A stretch of DNA of 64,000 nt from Adlercreutzia equolifaciens (GCF_029076695.1 NZ_JARFIK010000001.1:620001-684000), one strand, 5' to 3'. Counted from the first letter of the stretch, positions 32,835-42,219 are shown. Notes: a model not told the origin generated them from the sequence alone. Made by a program: numbers and translations.

Positions 32835-34301
32835 ATGGAGGCACGAGAGGTGCTCGAGGCGCACGGGGATGAAGGGGAGCGGCACGAAGAGCCGACTGAC
32901 GCCTCCCTGCTTATGCCTTTGCGCTTTTTAGGGATGGGGCTTTTTATCGCGTGGCTTTGCTGCACGCATCTGACCCTGGTTTTCCCCGGGGCTGGCTACA
33001 GCCTGGATCTGCGCAACGCCTTTGACACCGGTATGCGTTTGGGCGATATCGCCACCTTCTTACTGCTGGCAATCTTGGCAACACGCGTGGGAAACCTGGC
33101 GGTGCGCCCCAAGCTTTGTACGGTGTTGGTGGCCCTTACTGCGGCGGGAACTTTGCTCGTGGGGCTCGTCCTCATTCCCGCGGGGCTGCCTTCGGAGGTT
33201 GTCTTAGCCGTGAGCGTGCCGGTGGCGGCGGGCGGTTCGGTGCTTTTCTGCCTGTGGGCCCAGGCGTACAGTCAGATGGGCATGGCGCGCGCGGTGGTCT
33301 ACGGCGCGCTCTCCTGCATTGCGGCCGGTGCCGTCTCGTTTTTGGTGGGAACCATGAAGCAGCCTTACGCCGTTATCATCACTGGCTTGCTGCCGCTTTT
33401 CTCCTACGCTTGCGCCTTCCTGAGCTTCCGTCTTTTGCCAGCGGAGCCTGCTCCGCGATCCGGTGAGCGCTATGCTCTGCCCTGGAAGCTTATCGCCATC
33501 ATGACGGTGGCGGGGTTTTTGTCGGGGGCTTCGGGGTCCGGGCTTCCTCAAGCAGAGGGCATCGGATCGATGCTGCGCGTGGCCAGTACGGCCCTGGCGG
33601 GTTTGGTGCTCCTTGCGCTCTTCCGGTTCGCCCGGGACCGCGCCGACGTGCGTATCCTTGCGAAAACAGCTGCCGCCCTTGCCGTGGTGGCCGTGGTGCT
33701 CGTTCCTCTGGTAGAGCCGGCCGCTGCCTTGGTAGAGGCTTTTCTTCTGAAGTTATCCTATGTGTGGTTCACGTTGTTCGTACTGCTGGTGCTCTCTCGC
33801 ATTTGCTATCGCTTCGAGGTGCCGACCTTGCGCGTCTTTGCCGTGGCTCGTGCCTGCAGCGAGGCGGCCATCTTCGTCGGCATTATGCTGCGACGTGGTT
33901 TTCGCGCCTCGGGGCTGGCGGAAAGCGAGCCCTTTCTGATTGGCTTTGCCGTTTGCGGCCTTGTGCTCATTGCTGCCTGCGTGTTGGTGTGGACCAGTGA
34001 AAAGTCCGTGAATGGCGACTGGGGCGCAGCAGGAGTGAGCCTTGAGGGAGGCGTTCATGTGCCGACGGCGCGCGAGCGCTTTGTCGAGCGACGCGATACG
34101 CTGGCAGCCGAGCACGGTCTCACGCCCCGCGAGACCGAGATCATGAGCCTTGTGGCCGAGGGAAAGACGCGCCGGCAAATCGAGCAGGAGCTGTTTTTGT
34201 CCGAGAACACCGTGAAGACCCACGTTCGCCATATTCATAGCAAGCTGGGAACGAAATCGAAAGAGGACATCCAGGCGCTGTTCGGCGATGGAGGCCGATG
34301 A
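32835..34301 (+). CDS. Membrane-anchored LuxR-family regulator (about 12 TM)
   Basis: 488 residues: about twelve hydrophobic segments (residues 35-390) and a LuxR helix-turn-helix at the end (about 425-485; HGLTPRETEIMSLVAEGKTR, then NTVKTHVRHIHSKLG). GGGGAGGGGG precedes the ATG. Same architecture as the 6249-7733 protein and likewise divergent from a Tat flavoprotein, which argues that each regulator serves its neighbour. Ends 51 bases before a strong terminator. Confidence 0.9.
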   Translation: MEAREVLEAHGDEGERHEEPTDASLLMPLRFLGMGLFIAWLCCTHLTLVFPGAGYSLDLRNAFDTGMRLGDIATFLLLAILATRVGNLAVRPKLCTVLVALTAAGTLLVGLVLIPAGLPSEVVLAVSVPVAAGGSVLFCLWAQAYSQMGMARAVVYGALSCIAAGAVSFLVGTMKQPYAVIITGLLPLFSYACAFLSFRLLPAEPAPRSGERYALPWKLIAIMTVAGFLSGASGSGLPQAEGIGSMLRVASTALAGLVLLALFRFARDRADVRILAKTAAALAVVAVVLVPLVEPAAALVEAFLLKLSYVWFTLFVLLVLSRICYRFEVPTLRVFAVARACSEAAIFVGIMLRRGFRASGLAESEPFLIGFAVCGLVLIAACVLVWTSEKSVNGDWGAAGVSLEGGVHVPTARERFVERRDTLAAEHGLTPRETEIMSLVAEGKTRRQIEQELFLSENTVKTHVRHIHSKLGTKSKEDIQALFGDGGR

Positions 34302-34352
34302 GGGGAGAGTCTTGAGCTTGTCGCAGCCCGTGCCGGAAGGCGCCCGAACGCA

Positions 34353-34380
34353 AAAACGCCCCGCTTGGCGGGGCGTTTTA
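34353..34380. terminator. Bidirectional terminator, LuxR gene / tRNA-Thr
   Basis: ACGCCCCGC-TTG-GCGGGGCGT flanked by AAAA on the left and TTTTA on the right, so it gives a U-run in both directions. Serves the LuxR gene (plus) and the tRNA gene (minus). Confidence 0.85.
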
Positions 34381-34385
34381 AGTTC

Positions 34386-34461
34386 TGGAGCCAACGAGCG
34401 GATTCGAACCGCTGACCTACGCATTACGAGTGCGTTGCTCTACCAGCTGAGCCACGTTGGC
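34386..34461 (-). tRNA. tRNA-Thr (anticodon CGT)
   Basis: 76 bases on the minus strand. Acceptor stem GCCAACG pairs with CGTTGGC; the discriminator is T and CCA is encoded. Anticodon stem ACGCA/TGCGT closes the 7-base loop CTCGTAA, giving anticodon CGT, which reads the ACG threonine codon. The T arm has the standard GGTTCGAATCC. A terminator follows at 34353-34380. Confidence 0.97.
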
Positions 34462-34602
34462 AAAAGGCTTCTTGCGAAGCGACTGCAAAGTATAGCGAAA
34501 CCGCGTCTGCCGCGCAAGAAGAAAAAGCGAGACAAACATGGGAATTCACGGGATGTTCGCTGATCTCCGCCCTCGTAAGGCGTAGGTCAGCGGCTGGCGA
34601 GG

Positions 34603-35745
34603 CTAGCAGCCGAACAGCGCCGCGGTCTCCTCCATGCGCTTGGCGATGGGGACGCCGAAGGGGCAGTTGGGCTCGCAGGCCTCGCAGCCGGTGCAGTCGC
34701 CGGCTTTCACGTCCAGGGCCTCGTAGTGCTCGCGCACCGAGGGCGGGATCTCGTCATGGGCCAGAGCCAGGTCGGCGTACTTGTTCACCGTGGCAATGTT
34801 GATGCCCACAGTGCAGGGCTGGCAGTGGCCGCAGTAGATGCACTGGCCGAAGTAGGCGTGGGCCGGTGCGGCTGCCAGAATGCTGGCGTAGTCCAACGCC
34901 TCGGGGGTGGCGTCCAGGTAGCGCAGGGCGTCTTCCAGCTGGGTGACGCTCTCGATGCCGGCCAGGACGCTGGCCACGGCCGGGCGCGTCAGGCAGTAAT
35001 GCAGGCATTGCGGTGCGGTCAGGGCCGCGCCGAAGGGCGACTTCTCGGCGTCCAGCAGACGGCCGCCGGCGTAGGGCTTCATGACCGTCAAGCCCACGCC
35101 GCGGGCCGCGCAGGTGGCGTACAGCTTCTCGCGCGTCGGATCGATGCGCGCGCCGGCTTCGGCAAAGTCGCCGAACAGGGTTTCCAGATCATCGCTGGCG
35201 GGCATAAGATCGTAGGCCGGGTTCAGGCTGAACATGATCATTTCGATCTCGCCGCTTTCAGCTGCTAGCTGCGCTACCTCGGGGTTGTGCGTAGAAAGCC
35301 CGATGTGCTGGATGCGCCCCTCAGCTAAAAGTTCCCGCACGTACTCAATAAAGGGACCTGCCATGATCTCGCGAAACTCGTCTACGCGGTCCACGTAGTG
35401 GATCATACCCAGCTCCACATGATCGGTTTGCAACCGCTCCAGCAAATCGTCGAAGGCGGGGCGTACCTGGTCCATAGCGCGGGTGCGCACGTACTGGCCG
35501 TCCTGCCAGGTGGAGCCGATGTGCCCTTGGATGATCCACTGATCGCGAGTGGGCGCCAGCACCTCGCCCAAACGGCTGCGCACCGCGGGATCGGCCATCC
35601 AGCAGTCCACCAGATTCACACCGGCCGCCCGTCCCCGGTCGGCCACAGCGTGCACTTCGGTTAGGTCCATGCTGCCAATCCACTCGGCGCCGAAGCCAAT
35701 CTCGCTCACCTGAAGGCCGGTGCGGCCCAGCTCACGGTATCTCAC
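34603..35745 (-). CDS. Aldo/keto reductase with ferredoxin tail
   Basis: 380 residues. GTG start with AGGAGAGGAG upstream; a much longer antisense extension is not real. The TIM-barrel part begins YRELGRTGLQVSEIGFG (about 3-19) and has MIHYVDRVDEF (the conserved His of the AKR active site) and IGLSTHNPEV. The usual catalytic Tyr in DxxxxYG is not seen: the segment reads NLVDCWMADPAV. The C-terminus binds two [4Fe-4S] clusters: CIYCGHCQPC .. and CTGCEACEPNCPFGV. A redox function in which electrons pass via ferredoxin is likely; substrate unknown. Monocistronic. Confidence 0.88.
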   Translation of the reverse strand: MRYRELGRTGLQVSEIGFGAEWIGSMDLTEVHAVADRGRAAGVNLVDCWMADPAVRSRLGEVLAPTRDQWIIQGHIGSTWQDGQYVRTRAMDQVRPAFDDLLERLQTDHVELGMIHYVDRVDEFREIMAGPFIEYVRELLAEGRIQHIGLSTHNPEVAQLAAESGEIEMIMFSLNPAYDLMPASDDLETLFGDFAEAGARIDPTREKLYATCAARGVGLTVMKPYAGGRLLDAEKSPFGAALTAPQCLHYCLTRPAVASVLAGIESVTQLEDALRYLDATPEALDYASILAAAPAHAYFGQCIYCGHCQPCTVGINIATVNKYADLALAHDEIPPSVREHYEALDVKAGDCTGCEACEPNCPFGVPIAKRMEETAALFGC

Positions 35746-36000
35746 GGGTGCTCCTCTCCTACTTTGCTTCTCCTCCGGCTCATCATAACAGCTTGGAGTT
35801 AACTTCAAGCAAGGCGGTGCAGCGGCGCCTTGCGCCGGGCCGTGGGGCGGCGGGCGGCACACTGTGGCGGTCGGCGCCGGGCTGTGCGGTGAAACGTGCG
35901 GATTCCGTTGGCCCCGTGCGGGCATTCGGGGCCAACGGTATACTAGGAGCCTAATTTGTGGGGCGGCTTCGGCCGCCAGCTCAACCAACGAGGTGCGTTC

Positions 36001-38178
36001 ATGAGTGTACGTTTTTCTCTGGCGAAGGCGGCCAGCGCGGTGTCCACCTGGGGCTTGAAGCATGTGGCCCATCGCCCGGCGGCGAACTTGCCGGGAAAAA
36101 TCGCCCTGAAAATTGACCCGTCGCTGCTTGATGAGCTGCGGGACAAATGCACCGTGGGCTCGGTTATCACCGTGGGCACCAACGGGAAAACTTCTACGAA
36201 CAACCTGTTGGCCGACGCCTTCGAGGCGGCGGGGCGCACGATCATCTGCAACCGTACCGGCGCGAACCTGGCCGCGGGCATTTCCTCGGCGCTGCTGCAG
36301 CAGCCGGCGGCTCAGTGGGGGGTCTTCGAGTGCGACGAGCTGTGGCTGGCCCACGTGCTGCCGCGTTTGCGCTCCACCTATGTGGTGCTGCTGAATCTGT
36401 TCCGCGACCAGCTGGATCGCTGCGGCGAGATCGATCGCATTCAGGGTGCCATCATCCAGGCACTGGAGGGCTCGCCGGAAACCGTGCTGGTCTACAACGG
36501 CGATGACCCGCTGTGCGCGCGCATTGCCGAGGCCGTGAGCAACCGCTCGGTAGCCTTCGGGCTCACGGAATCCATGAACCTGGCCCAGAACACCGTAGCC
36601 GACGCCCAGATGTGCCAGAAGTGCGACGGCATGATCGCCTACCGCTTCCGCCAGTACGGCCAGCTGGGCGATTACTACTGCGAGTCCTGCGACTTTGCGC
36701 GGCCGGAGCTTACCTTTGCAGGCAGTGACATTCGCCTGACGGCTGCTGGCGTGGCCATGGAGGTAACGGGCCCCCGCGGCACGGAAGCCATCCACACGCC
36801 GCAGGCCACGCCCTATGCTGCCTACAACTTGCTGGCTTCCTATGCCCTGTGCCAGGAAGCGGGCGTCCCCACGGCGGCGTTGCAGAAGGCCGTCGACGCC
36901 TTCAATCCGCGCAACGGGCGCCTTCAGCGCTACACCATCGACGGCCGCCCCGTGCTGCTGAACTTGGCGAAGAACCCCACGGGCTTCAATCAGAACCTCA
37001 AGATTGTCGAGGCCGACACGACGCCCAAGGTGGTGGCCTTCTTTATTAACGATCAAGTGGCCGACGGCCATGACATTTCCTGGATTTGGGATATCGACTT
37101 CGAGGAATTGGCCGATCAGGAGAACCTGACGGTCATTGCCGGCGGCTCGCGGGCCAATGACCTGCAGGTGCGCCTTAAGTACGCCGGTATCGATGCGGCG
37201 CTGGGCGATATTAACGACGCGTTCGCCATGGCGGCGCGTTTGACGGCCGAAGGGCGCCTGGCGGCCGATGCCGGCATCTACGCCATCGCCAACTACACGG
37301 CGCTCCCGCCCGTGCACCAGGCGCTCAACGCCATGGAGGCGGCCGGCGGCGCAAGCGGCGCGATGGCCGCTGCATCCAAAGCGGTGGCATCCCGCGCGGC
37401 TACTGAGACCGACGCTCCCTCTGCGGGCACTGCCCCAGTGGTCATTGCCCATCTCATGCCCGACCTGCTGAATCTCTACGGCGACGGCGGCAATGTGCGC
37501 GTGTTGCAGCAGCGCCTTGCCTGGCGCGGCGTTCCCGTGGAAGTGCGGCGCGTTTCCTACGGCGAATCGGTGAACCTGGACGAGGTGGACCTGGTGTTCA
37601 TGGGCGGTGGCCCCGATCGCGAGCAGAAGCTGGCCAGCGAGCAGCTGGCGGCTATGGGGGACGATCTGCGCGCCTACGTAGAAGCCGACGGCCCGCTGCT
37701 GGCCATTTGCGGCGGCTACCAAATTCTGGGCAAGCAATGGCTTTGGGGCGATGAGCTGGTTCCGGGCCTGGCCATCATCGATATGGAAACGCGGCGTCCC
37801 GGCACCTCGGCTGACCGCCTCATCGACAATATGGTGCTGGAATCGCCCTTGGCCAGTCATCCGGTGGTGGGCTACGAGAACCATGCGGGGCGTACCTACC
37901 TTGGTGCGGGTGTAGAGGGCTTCGGCCGCGTCGTGTCCTCGTGCGGCCACGGCAACAACGACGATGACAAGGTGGAGGGCGCCCGCTACCGCAACGTGGT
38001 GGGCACCTATTCCCATGGGCCGCTCCTGTCGAAGAATCCCGAAGTGGCCGACTGGCTGCTGGCCCGCGCCCTTGAGCGCCAGGCTCAGCGGACGGGTGCT
38101 ACGGCTCCGGCCCTTGTGCCCCTCGACGACACGGTGGAGCTGGCGGCCAACCGCCACATGGTCGAGCGTCTGGGGTAG
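36001..38178 (+). CDS. murT-gatD: MurT-GatD fusion: lipid II isoglutaminyl synthase
   Basis: Amidates the D-Glu of lipid II to D-isoglutamine. 725 residues. Residues 1 to about 470 are MurT: Mur-ligase P-loop GTNGKTSTNNLL (Lys63), a Cys4 zinc ribbon (C205, C208, C227, C230), NPRNGRLQRY, and the DUF1727 end. Residues about 480-725 are the GatD glutaminase: IAHLMPDLLNLYGDGGN, FMGGGPDREQ, nucleophile Cys570 in LLAICGGYQ and His672 in YSHGPLLSKNP. In Staphylococcus and Streptococcus these are two separate polypeptides in one operon; here an Ala-rich linker (about 445-480) joins them. GAGGTG precedes the ATG. Confidence 0.92.
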   Translation: MSVRFSLAKAASAVSTWGLKHVAHRPAANLPGKIALKIDPSLLDELRDKCTVGSVITVGTNGKTSTNNLLADAFEAAGRTIICNRTGANLAAGISSALLQQPAAQWGVFECDELWLAHVLPRLRSTYVVLLNLFRDQLDRCGEIDRIQGAIIQALEGSPETVLVYNGDDPLCARIAEAVSNRSVAFGLTESMNLAQNTVADAQMCQKCDGMIAYRFRQYGQLGDYYCESCDFARPELTFAGSDIRLTAAGVAMEVTGPRGTEAIHTPQATPYAAYNLLASYALCQEAGVPTAALQKAVDAFNPRNGRLQRYTIDGRPVLLNLAKNPTGFNQNLKIVEADTTPKVVAFFINDQVADGHDISWIWDIDFEELADQENLTVIAGGSRANDLQVRLKYAGIDAALGDINDAFAMAARLTAEGRLAADAGIYAIANYTALPPVHQALNAMEAAGGASGAMAAASKAVASRAATETDAPSAGTAPVVIAHLMPDLLNLYGDGGNVRVLQQRLAWRGVPVEVRRVSYGESVNLDEVDLVFMGGGPDREQKLASEQLAAMGDDLRAYVEADGPLLAICGGYQILGKQWLWGDELVPGLAIIDMETRRPGTSADRLIDNMVLESPLASHPVVGYENHAGRTYLGAGVEGFGRVVSSCGHGNNDDDKVEGARYRNVVGTYSHGPLLSKNPEVADWLLARALERQAQRTGATAPALVPLDDTVELAANRHMVERLG

Positions 38179-38410
38179 CGCCTGCAAGTCGTTCGCCCGC
38201 GGCGTTCGCTTATGCGAACGCCAGCGCTCAACAATGGTGGCTTCGTGGCGAACTTATGGAACAAATGCCATGGGCCTGTGGCGTTTCCCTGCGAAACGGG
38301 GGCTCTTTCTTGCATCGTTCTCTCTTTTTCACCAAAATGTTACTTCGATGATGAAGAGGTCTGTGGCCGGACGCCATAGCAGATTAAACACGAAAGCGAG
38401 ACCGCACAGG

Positions 38411-40087
38411 ATGTCCGAAGCATCAGGTAAGAACAATCCGCGTGCCCAGAAGGGCAAGCACGCTTCTCAGCCGTTGGGTCAAAGTGCCTCCTCGGCTGGC
38501 TCCAACAATCCGCGCCATTCTCAGCCCCTGCCCGATAACCGCGGGCAGAATTCGCTGCCGGCTGGCTCCAACAATCCCCGCGCCGCTTTGGGCGAGGGGT
38601 CGCGGGCACCCCGCCACTCGAAGCCGCTGCCGGCTCCCGAGAGCTATAATTCGGGCCCCATTCCGTCGCTTCCGGCTATGGGCGACGTGAATCCCTATTC
38701 TCGTGGCGCCACGGCGGGCGATTACGCTCAGGATCGCCGTCGCAAGAAGCGCAAGCGCGTGCTGCTCGGCGTACTGGCCGCCGTACTGGTGGTGGTGCTG
38801 GGCGGGGCTGCTACGGCCTTCGCCTACATCAACCAGCTTGAGACCAACATGAACGACGAGATCACGCCCGAGATCAAGGAGGCGCTGGAGGAGCCCGCGG
38901 CCTACGAGGGGGGCACGTTCTATATGCTGCTCATGGGTACCGACGGCTCGAAGGAGCGCTCGCAAACCGAGCAGTACGCCGGCGACAACTTCCGCTCCGA
39001 CTCGATGATTCTTGCTCGTATTGACCCTCAGAACAAGAAGGTCACCATGGTGTCGCTCCACCGTGACACGGAGATTGAGATCGAGGGCTATGGCCTGCAG
39101 AAGCTCAACGCCTCTTACGCCATCGGCGGCCCGGCGGCTGCCATCAAGACGGTGTCCCAGATGGCCGGCGTGCCGATCTCCCATTACGCGGAAATCAACT
39201 TCGATGGCTTCAAGGACATCGTGGACGCTCTGGGCGGCGTTGAGGTGGACGTGCCCATGGAGATCAACGACAGCGAGGCCGGCGGCCATGTGTCCGCGGG
39301 CAAGCAGACCCTCTCCGGCGACGAGGCGCTCATTCTCTGTCGCTCGCGTCACGCCTACGACGAGTACGGCGACGGCGACCGCTACCGTGCCGCCAACCAG
39401 CGCATGGTTCTGGGCGCCATTGCCAAGAAGATCCTTTCGGCCGACGTGGCCACCATGGCTTCCACGGTGGAGGCGCTTTCGAAGTACGTGACCACCGACC
39501 TGAAGATTGCCGACATCCTGGCCCTGGCCAATTCCATGCAGGGTCTTGACCCCTCCACCGACATCTACTCCGCCATGGAGCCCACGGAAAGCGAGTACCG
39601 CAACGACACCTGGTACGAGCGCCTGGACGTCGAGGGCTGGAACACTATGATGAACCGCATGAAGCAGGGTCTGCCTCCCACGGAAGAGGACGAGGTAGAC
39701 GAGCTGAACGGTACGGTGCTGGCCAGTGTGGGCGACGGCGCCGGGGCGGCTTCGGACGCGGAAAGCGTGAAGAGCGGCTCGTCCGGCAAGAGCACCTTCT
39801 CCGAAACGCGCACTGGCAAGGTGACGGTGAAGAACGGCAACGGCACCGACGGCGTGGGCGCCGAGGCGCTGGAGCGCATCAAGCCCCTGGGCTATACGGC
39901 CGACGCTAGCAACGCCAACAGCTTCAACTACGACGAGACGGTGGTGGTGTTCGATACGCCCGACCAGCGCGTTTACGCCGAGGAGCTTATCGACGCTCTG
40001 GGCTGTGGCCGCGCGGTGCAGAACAAGAACGGCGAGTACCAGTACGAGGGTGACTTCCTCATCCTGATCGGCTCCGACTGGCAGTAG
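38411..40087 (+). CDS. LytR-CpsA-Psr (LCP) family wall-polymer ligase
   Basis: 558 residues. Cytoplasmic N-terminus of about 110 residues, rich in Asn/Pro/Ser with repeated SNNPR units, a basic RRRKKRKR stretch, one TM helix, then the LCP catalytic domain (about 160-350: LLMGTDGSKER, SDSMILARIDPQNKKVTMVSLHRDT, LNASYAIGGP, DGFKDIVDALGGVEVDVP, AGKQTLSGDEALILCRSRH .. DGDRYRAANQR). The conserved Arg/Asp residues are present. A C-terminal LytR_C domain follows (about 455-555). Attaches teichoic acid or polysaccharide to peptidoglycan. Lies after the MurT-GatD gene, also a wall gene. Confidence 0.92.
   Translation: MSEASGKNNPRAQKGKHASQPLGQSASSAGSNNPRHSQPLPDNRGQNSLPAGSNNPRAALGEGSRAPRHSKPLPAPESYNSGPIPSLPAMGDVNPYSRGATAGDYAQDRRRKKRKRVLLGVLAAVLVVVLGGAATAFAYINQLETNMNDEITPEIKEALEEPAAYEGGTFYMLLMGTDGSKERSQTEQYAGDNFRSDSMILARIDPQNKKVTMVSLHRDTEIEIEGYGLQKLNASYAIGGPAAAIKTVSQMAGVPISHYAEINFDGFKDIVDALGGVEVDVPMEINDSEAGGHVSAGKQTLSGDEALILCRSRHAYDEYGDGDRYRAANQRMVLGAIAKKILSADVATMASTVEALSKYVTTDLKIADILALANSMQGLDPSTDIYSAMEPTESEYRNDTWYERLDVEGWNTMMNRMKQGLPPTEEDEVDELNGTVLASVGDGAGAASDAESVKSGSSGKSTFSETRTGKVTVKNGNGTDGVGAEALERIKPLGYTADASNANSFNYDETVVVFDTPDQRVYAEELIDALGCGRAVQNKNGEYQYEGDFLILIGSDWQ
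38493..38577 (+). repeat. 19-bp direct repeat in the LCP gene
   Basis: CGGCTGGCTCCAACAATCC occurs at 38493-38511 and 38559-38577, coding the repeated AGSNNP unit of the cytoplasmic tail. Confidence 0.7.
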
Positions 40088-40114
40088 GCCCTCACAACAT
40101 CCTAGGCTCAAACA

Positions 40115-40144
40115 AAGAGGCTTCCCCACGGGGAAGCCTCTTTT
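40115..40144. terminator. Terminator after the LCP gene
   Basis: GAGGCTTCCCC-AC-GGGGAAGCCTC with TTTT on the right and AAAC on the left; works for the LCP gene and probably for the opposing rlmH operon. Confidence 0.8.
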
Positions 40145-40279
40145 CGTATGGGATGCGAGAGTGAGCGGGGTCGGAAGCAGACGGAGCGAGCGGGGGGCGA
40201 TGGCGCGACGGTCTCCGATTTCGCCTGGCGCTTCGGGAGTCGCGGCGTGCTCGCCCCGTGCGTTTTGATGCGAGTCGCG

Positions 40280-40753
40280 CTACTTGTGATAGGGCTCGCC
40301 GCGCGAGATTTTGTAGGCGCGGTAGATTTGCTCCAGCAGCACCACACGGGCCAGGTTGTGGGGCAGCGTGATGGGGCCGAAGGAGAAGGTCTCGTCGGCC
40401 CGGGCGCGCACCGCGTCGCTGACGCCGTCGGAACCGCCAATGACGAAGGTCAGGTCGCTGGTACCGCGCAAGGCCAGTTCGTCCAAATGACGGGAGAAGT
40501 CGACGCTCGAGCGCTGCTTTCCCTCGATGGCCATGAGGATGACGCGCGATCCTTCAGGCACCGCGTTCAGAATGGCCTCGCCCTCGCGCTCACGGGCTGC
40601 CTCGATGCCACCGGCCCGGGCGGGGTCCACGTCGGCAATTTCCGCCACCGCCACTTTCGCGTAGGGGCGCAGCCGCTTCAGGTACTCGTCGCAGGCCGCT
40701 GTCCAGAACTTCTCCTTCAGCTTGCCCACAGCAATAACGGTGATTTTCGTCAT
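40280..40753 (-). CDS. rlmH: 23S rRNA pseudouridine-1915 N3-methyltransferase RlmH
   Basis: 157 residues, SPOUT/trefoil-knot fold; methylates Psi1915 in helix 69 using SAM. Start MTKITVIAVGKLKEKFW. Family features: SRVILMAIEGKQRSSVDF, TFVIGGSDGVSDAVRARAD and the near-invariant end LLEQIYRAYKISRGEPYHK. The ATG lies one base after the stop of the exonuclease gene, so the two are cotranscribed. Confidence 0.95.
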   Translation of the reverse strand: MTKITVIAVGKLKEKFWTAACDEYLKRLRPYAKVAVAEIADVDPARAGGIEAAREREGEAILNAVPEGSRVILMAIEGKQRSSVDFSRHLDELALRGTSDLTFVIGGSDGVSDAVRARADETFSFGPITLPHNLARVVLLEQIYRAYKISRGEPYHK

Positions 40754-40754
40754 G

Positions 40755-41546
40755 CTAGGCGTCCAGGTCCAGGTCGATTCCCACGGGGCAATGGTCGGAG
40801 CCCTCCACGTCATCGTAGATGCTGGCAGCGCGCACGGCGTCGGCCAGCGCGTCGCTGACCAGGAAGTAGTCGATGCGCCATCCCGCATTGGTGGCGCGGG
40901 CGCGGTAGCGGTAGCTCCACCAGGTGTAGCGCCCCTCTTCGGTGGGGTGCAGCAGGCGGAAGGTGTCGGTAAAGCCGGCGTCCAGCAGTTCGTTCAGCTT
41001 GCCGCGCTCTTCGTCGGAAAAGCCCGAGGCGCCGCGGTTGGGCCCCGGGTTCTTCAGATCGATATCCTCGTGGGCCACGTTGAAATCGCCGCACATAACC
41101 ACGGGCTTGGGGTCGCAGGTCTCGCCCGAGGGCAGCGCGCCGGCCTCAAGGCCCTTGCAGAAGTCGCGGAAGGCGTCGTCCCACTCCATGCGGTGGTCGA
41201 TGCGCGCCAGCTCCATCTGGGAATTCGGCGTGTACACGTTCACGAACCAGAACTGCTCGAACTCGCAGGCCACAATGCGCCCCTCGGCGTCCAGGTACTC
41301 GTTGCCCAAGCCGTGCAGCACGCGCAGGGGCTCCTCGCGGCAAAACACGGCCGTGCCCGAATAGCCCTTCTTCTGGGCATAACTCCAATACTGGTGGTAG
41401 CCGGGAAGATCCAGCTCTACCTGACCCTCTTGGCATTTGGTTTCCTGGATGGCGAACACGTCAGCGCCGAAGGCGTCGAACACCTCAAGGAAGTTCTTTT
41501 TCAAAACGGCGCGGATGCCGTTCACGTTCCACGACACAAATCGCAT
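40755..41546 (-). CDS. xth: Exodeoxyribonuclease III / AP endonuclease
   Basis: 263 residues of the EEP phosphatase-nuclease family, base-excision repair. Start MRFVSWNVNGIR with GAAGGAGT upstream. Conserved residues: Asn in WNVNGIRA (6-13), Glu in IQETKC (about 35-40), Tyr/His in NVYTPNS, DFNVAHEDIDL (Asp/Asn active site) and the final GSDHCPVGIDL. Length and motifs match ExoA. Overlaps nothing; one base before rlmH. Confidence 0.95.
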   Translation of the reverse strand: MRFVSWNVNGIRAVLKKNFLEVFDAFGADVFAIQETKCQEGQVELDLPGYHQYWSYAQKKGYSGTAVFCREEPLRVLHGLGNEYLDAEGRIVACEFEQFWFVNVYTPNSQMELARIDHRMEWDDAFRDFCKGLEAGALPSGETCDPKPVVMCGDFNVAHEDIDLKNPGPNRGASGFSDEERGKLNELLDAGFTDTFRLLHPTEEGRYTWWSYRYRARATNAGWRIDYFLVSDALADAVRAASIYDDVEGSDHCPVGIDLDLDA

Positions 41547-41618
41547 GGGACTCCTTCGCGGGAAAAGACAGAGATAGTACGAAGCAGTGTATCCCATTCG
41601 CCGCGCTTCAGGGATGGG

Positions 41619-42092
41619 CTATTCCGCAGGTTTGTAGGTTACCTCGGCGGGGGAGGGCAGCTCGGCGGTGCAGTGGGGGCAGCGGGTGGCGCCCACGTTG
41701 ATCTCTTCCAGGCAGAAGGGGCAGGTGGGGGCCTGCTCGATAAGCTCCTCGCCGTTCTTGCCGCGCTTGATGTGCTTCTTGCCGCCGTCCTTCATCTTGT
41801 TGAAGGCCTTCACCATGAGGAAGACCACCCAGGCCACAATAAGGAAGTTGATGATGGCGCTGATGAAGGCGCCGAAATCGATGCCGTTCTCCGTGCCGGG
41901 CACGGGGATGGTAAGGCCGGCCACATCGGTGCCGTTGCCGCCGGTGATCAACTTGATGAACGGGTTGATGATGTTGTCGGTGAGCGACGTGACGATGGCC
42001 GTAAAGGCGGCGCCGATGATAATGCCGACGGCCATATCGATAACGTTGCCGCGGTTGATGAATTCCTTGAATTCAGAGACGAGGTTCTTCAT
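41619..42092 (-). CDS. mscL: Large-conductance mechanosensitive channel with zinc ribbon
   Basis: 157 residues. Starts MKNLVSEFKEFINRGNVIDM, with TM1 GIIIGAAFTAIVTSLTDNI and TM2 FGAFISAIINFLIVAWVVFL. The C-terminus carries a zinc ribbon CPFCLEEINVGATRCPHC (about 126-143), an extension seen in several Gram-positive MscL proteins and absent from E. coli. The periplasmic loop is short and polar. Emergency osmotic valve. AAGGAACC precedes the ATG. Confidence 0.95.
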   Translation of the reverse strand: MKNLVSEFKEFINRGNVIDMAVGIIIGAAFTAIVTSLTDNIINPFIKLITGGNGTDVAGLTIPVPGTENGIDFGAFISAIINFLIVAWVVFLMVKAFNKMKDGGKKHIKRGKNGEELIEQAPTCPFCLEEINVGATRCPHCTAELPSPAEVTYKPAE

Positions 42093-42219
42093 GGTCGGTT
42101 CCTTTTGAAGGGGGCCTATCATTTCAAAGTGCTGATCAATGTACTCGTCTTTACGCTGAATCGCGTTACGGCGCGTCAATCCGTTGACAAGGGGTAATGC
42201 GGACAAGAAGCCCGCAATC

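Noticed and set aside
35746-38187. In-frame upstream extension of the aldo/keto reductase gene
   Set aside because: Lies antisense to MurT-GatD; the GTG at 35745 has a clear ribosome site.
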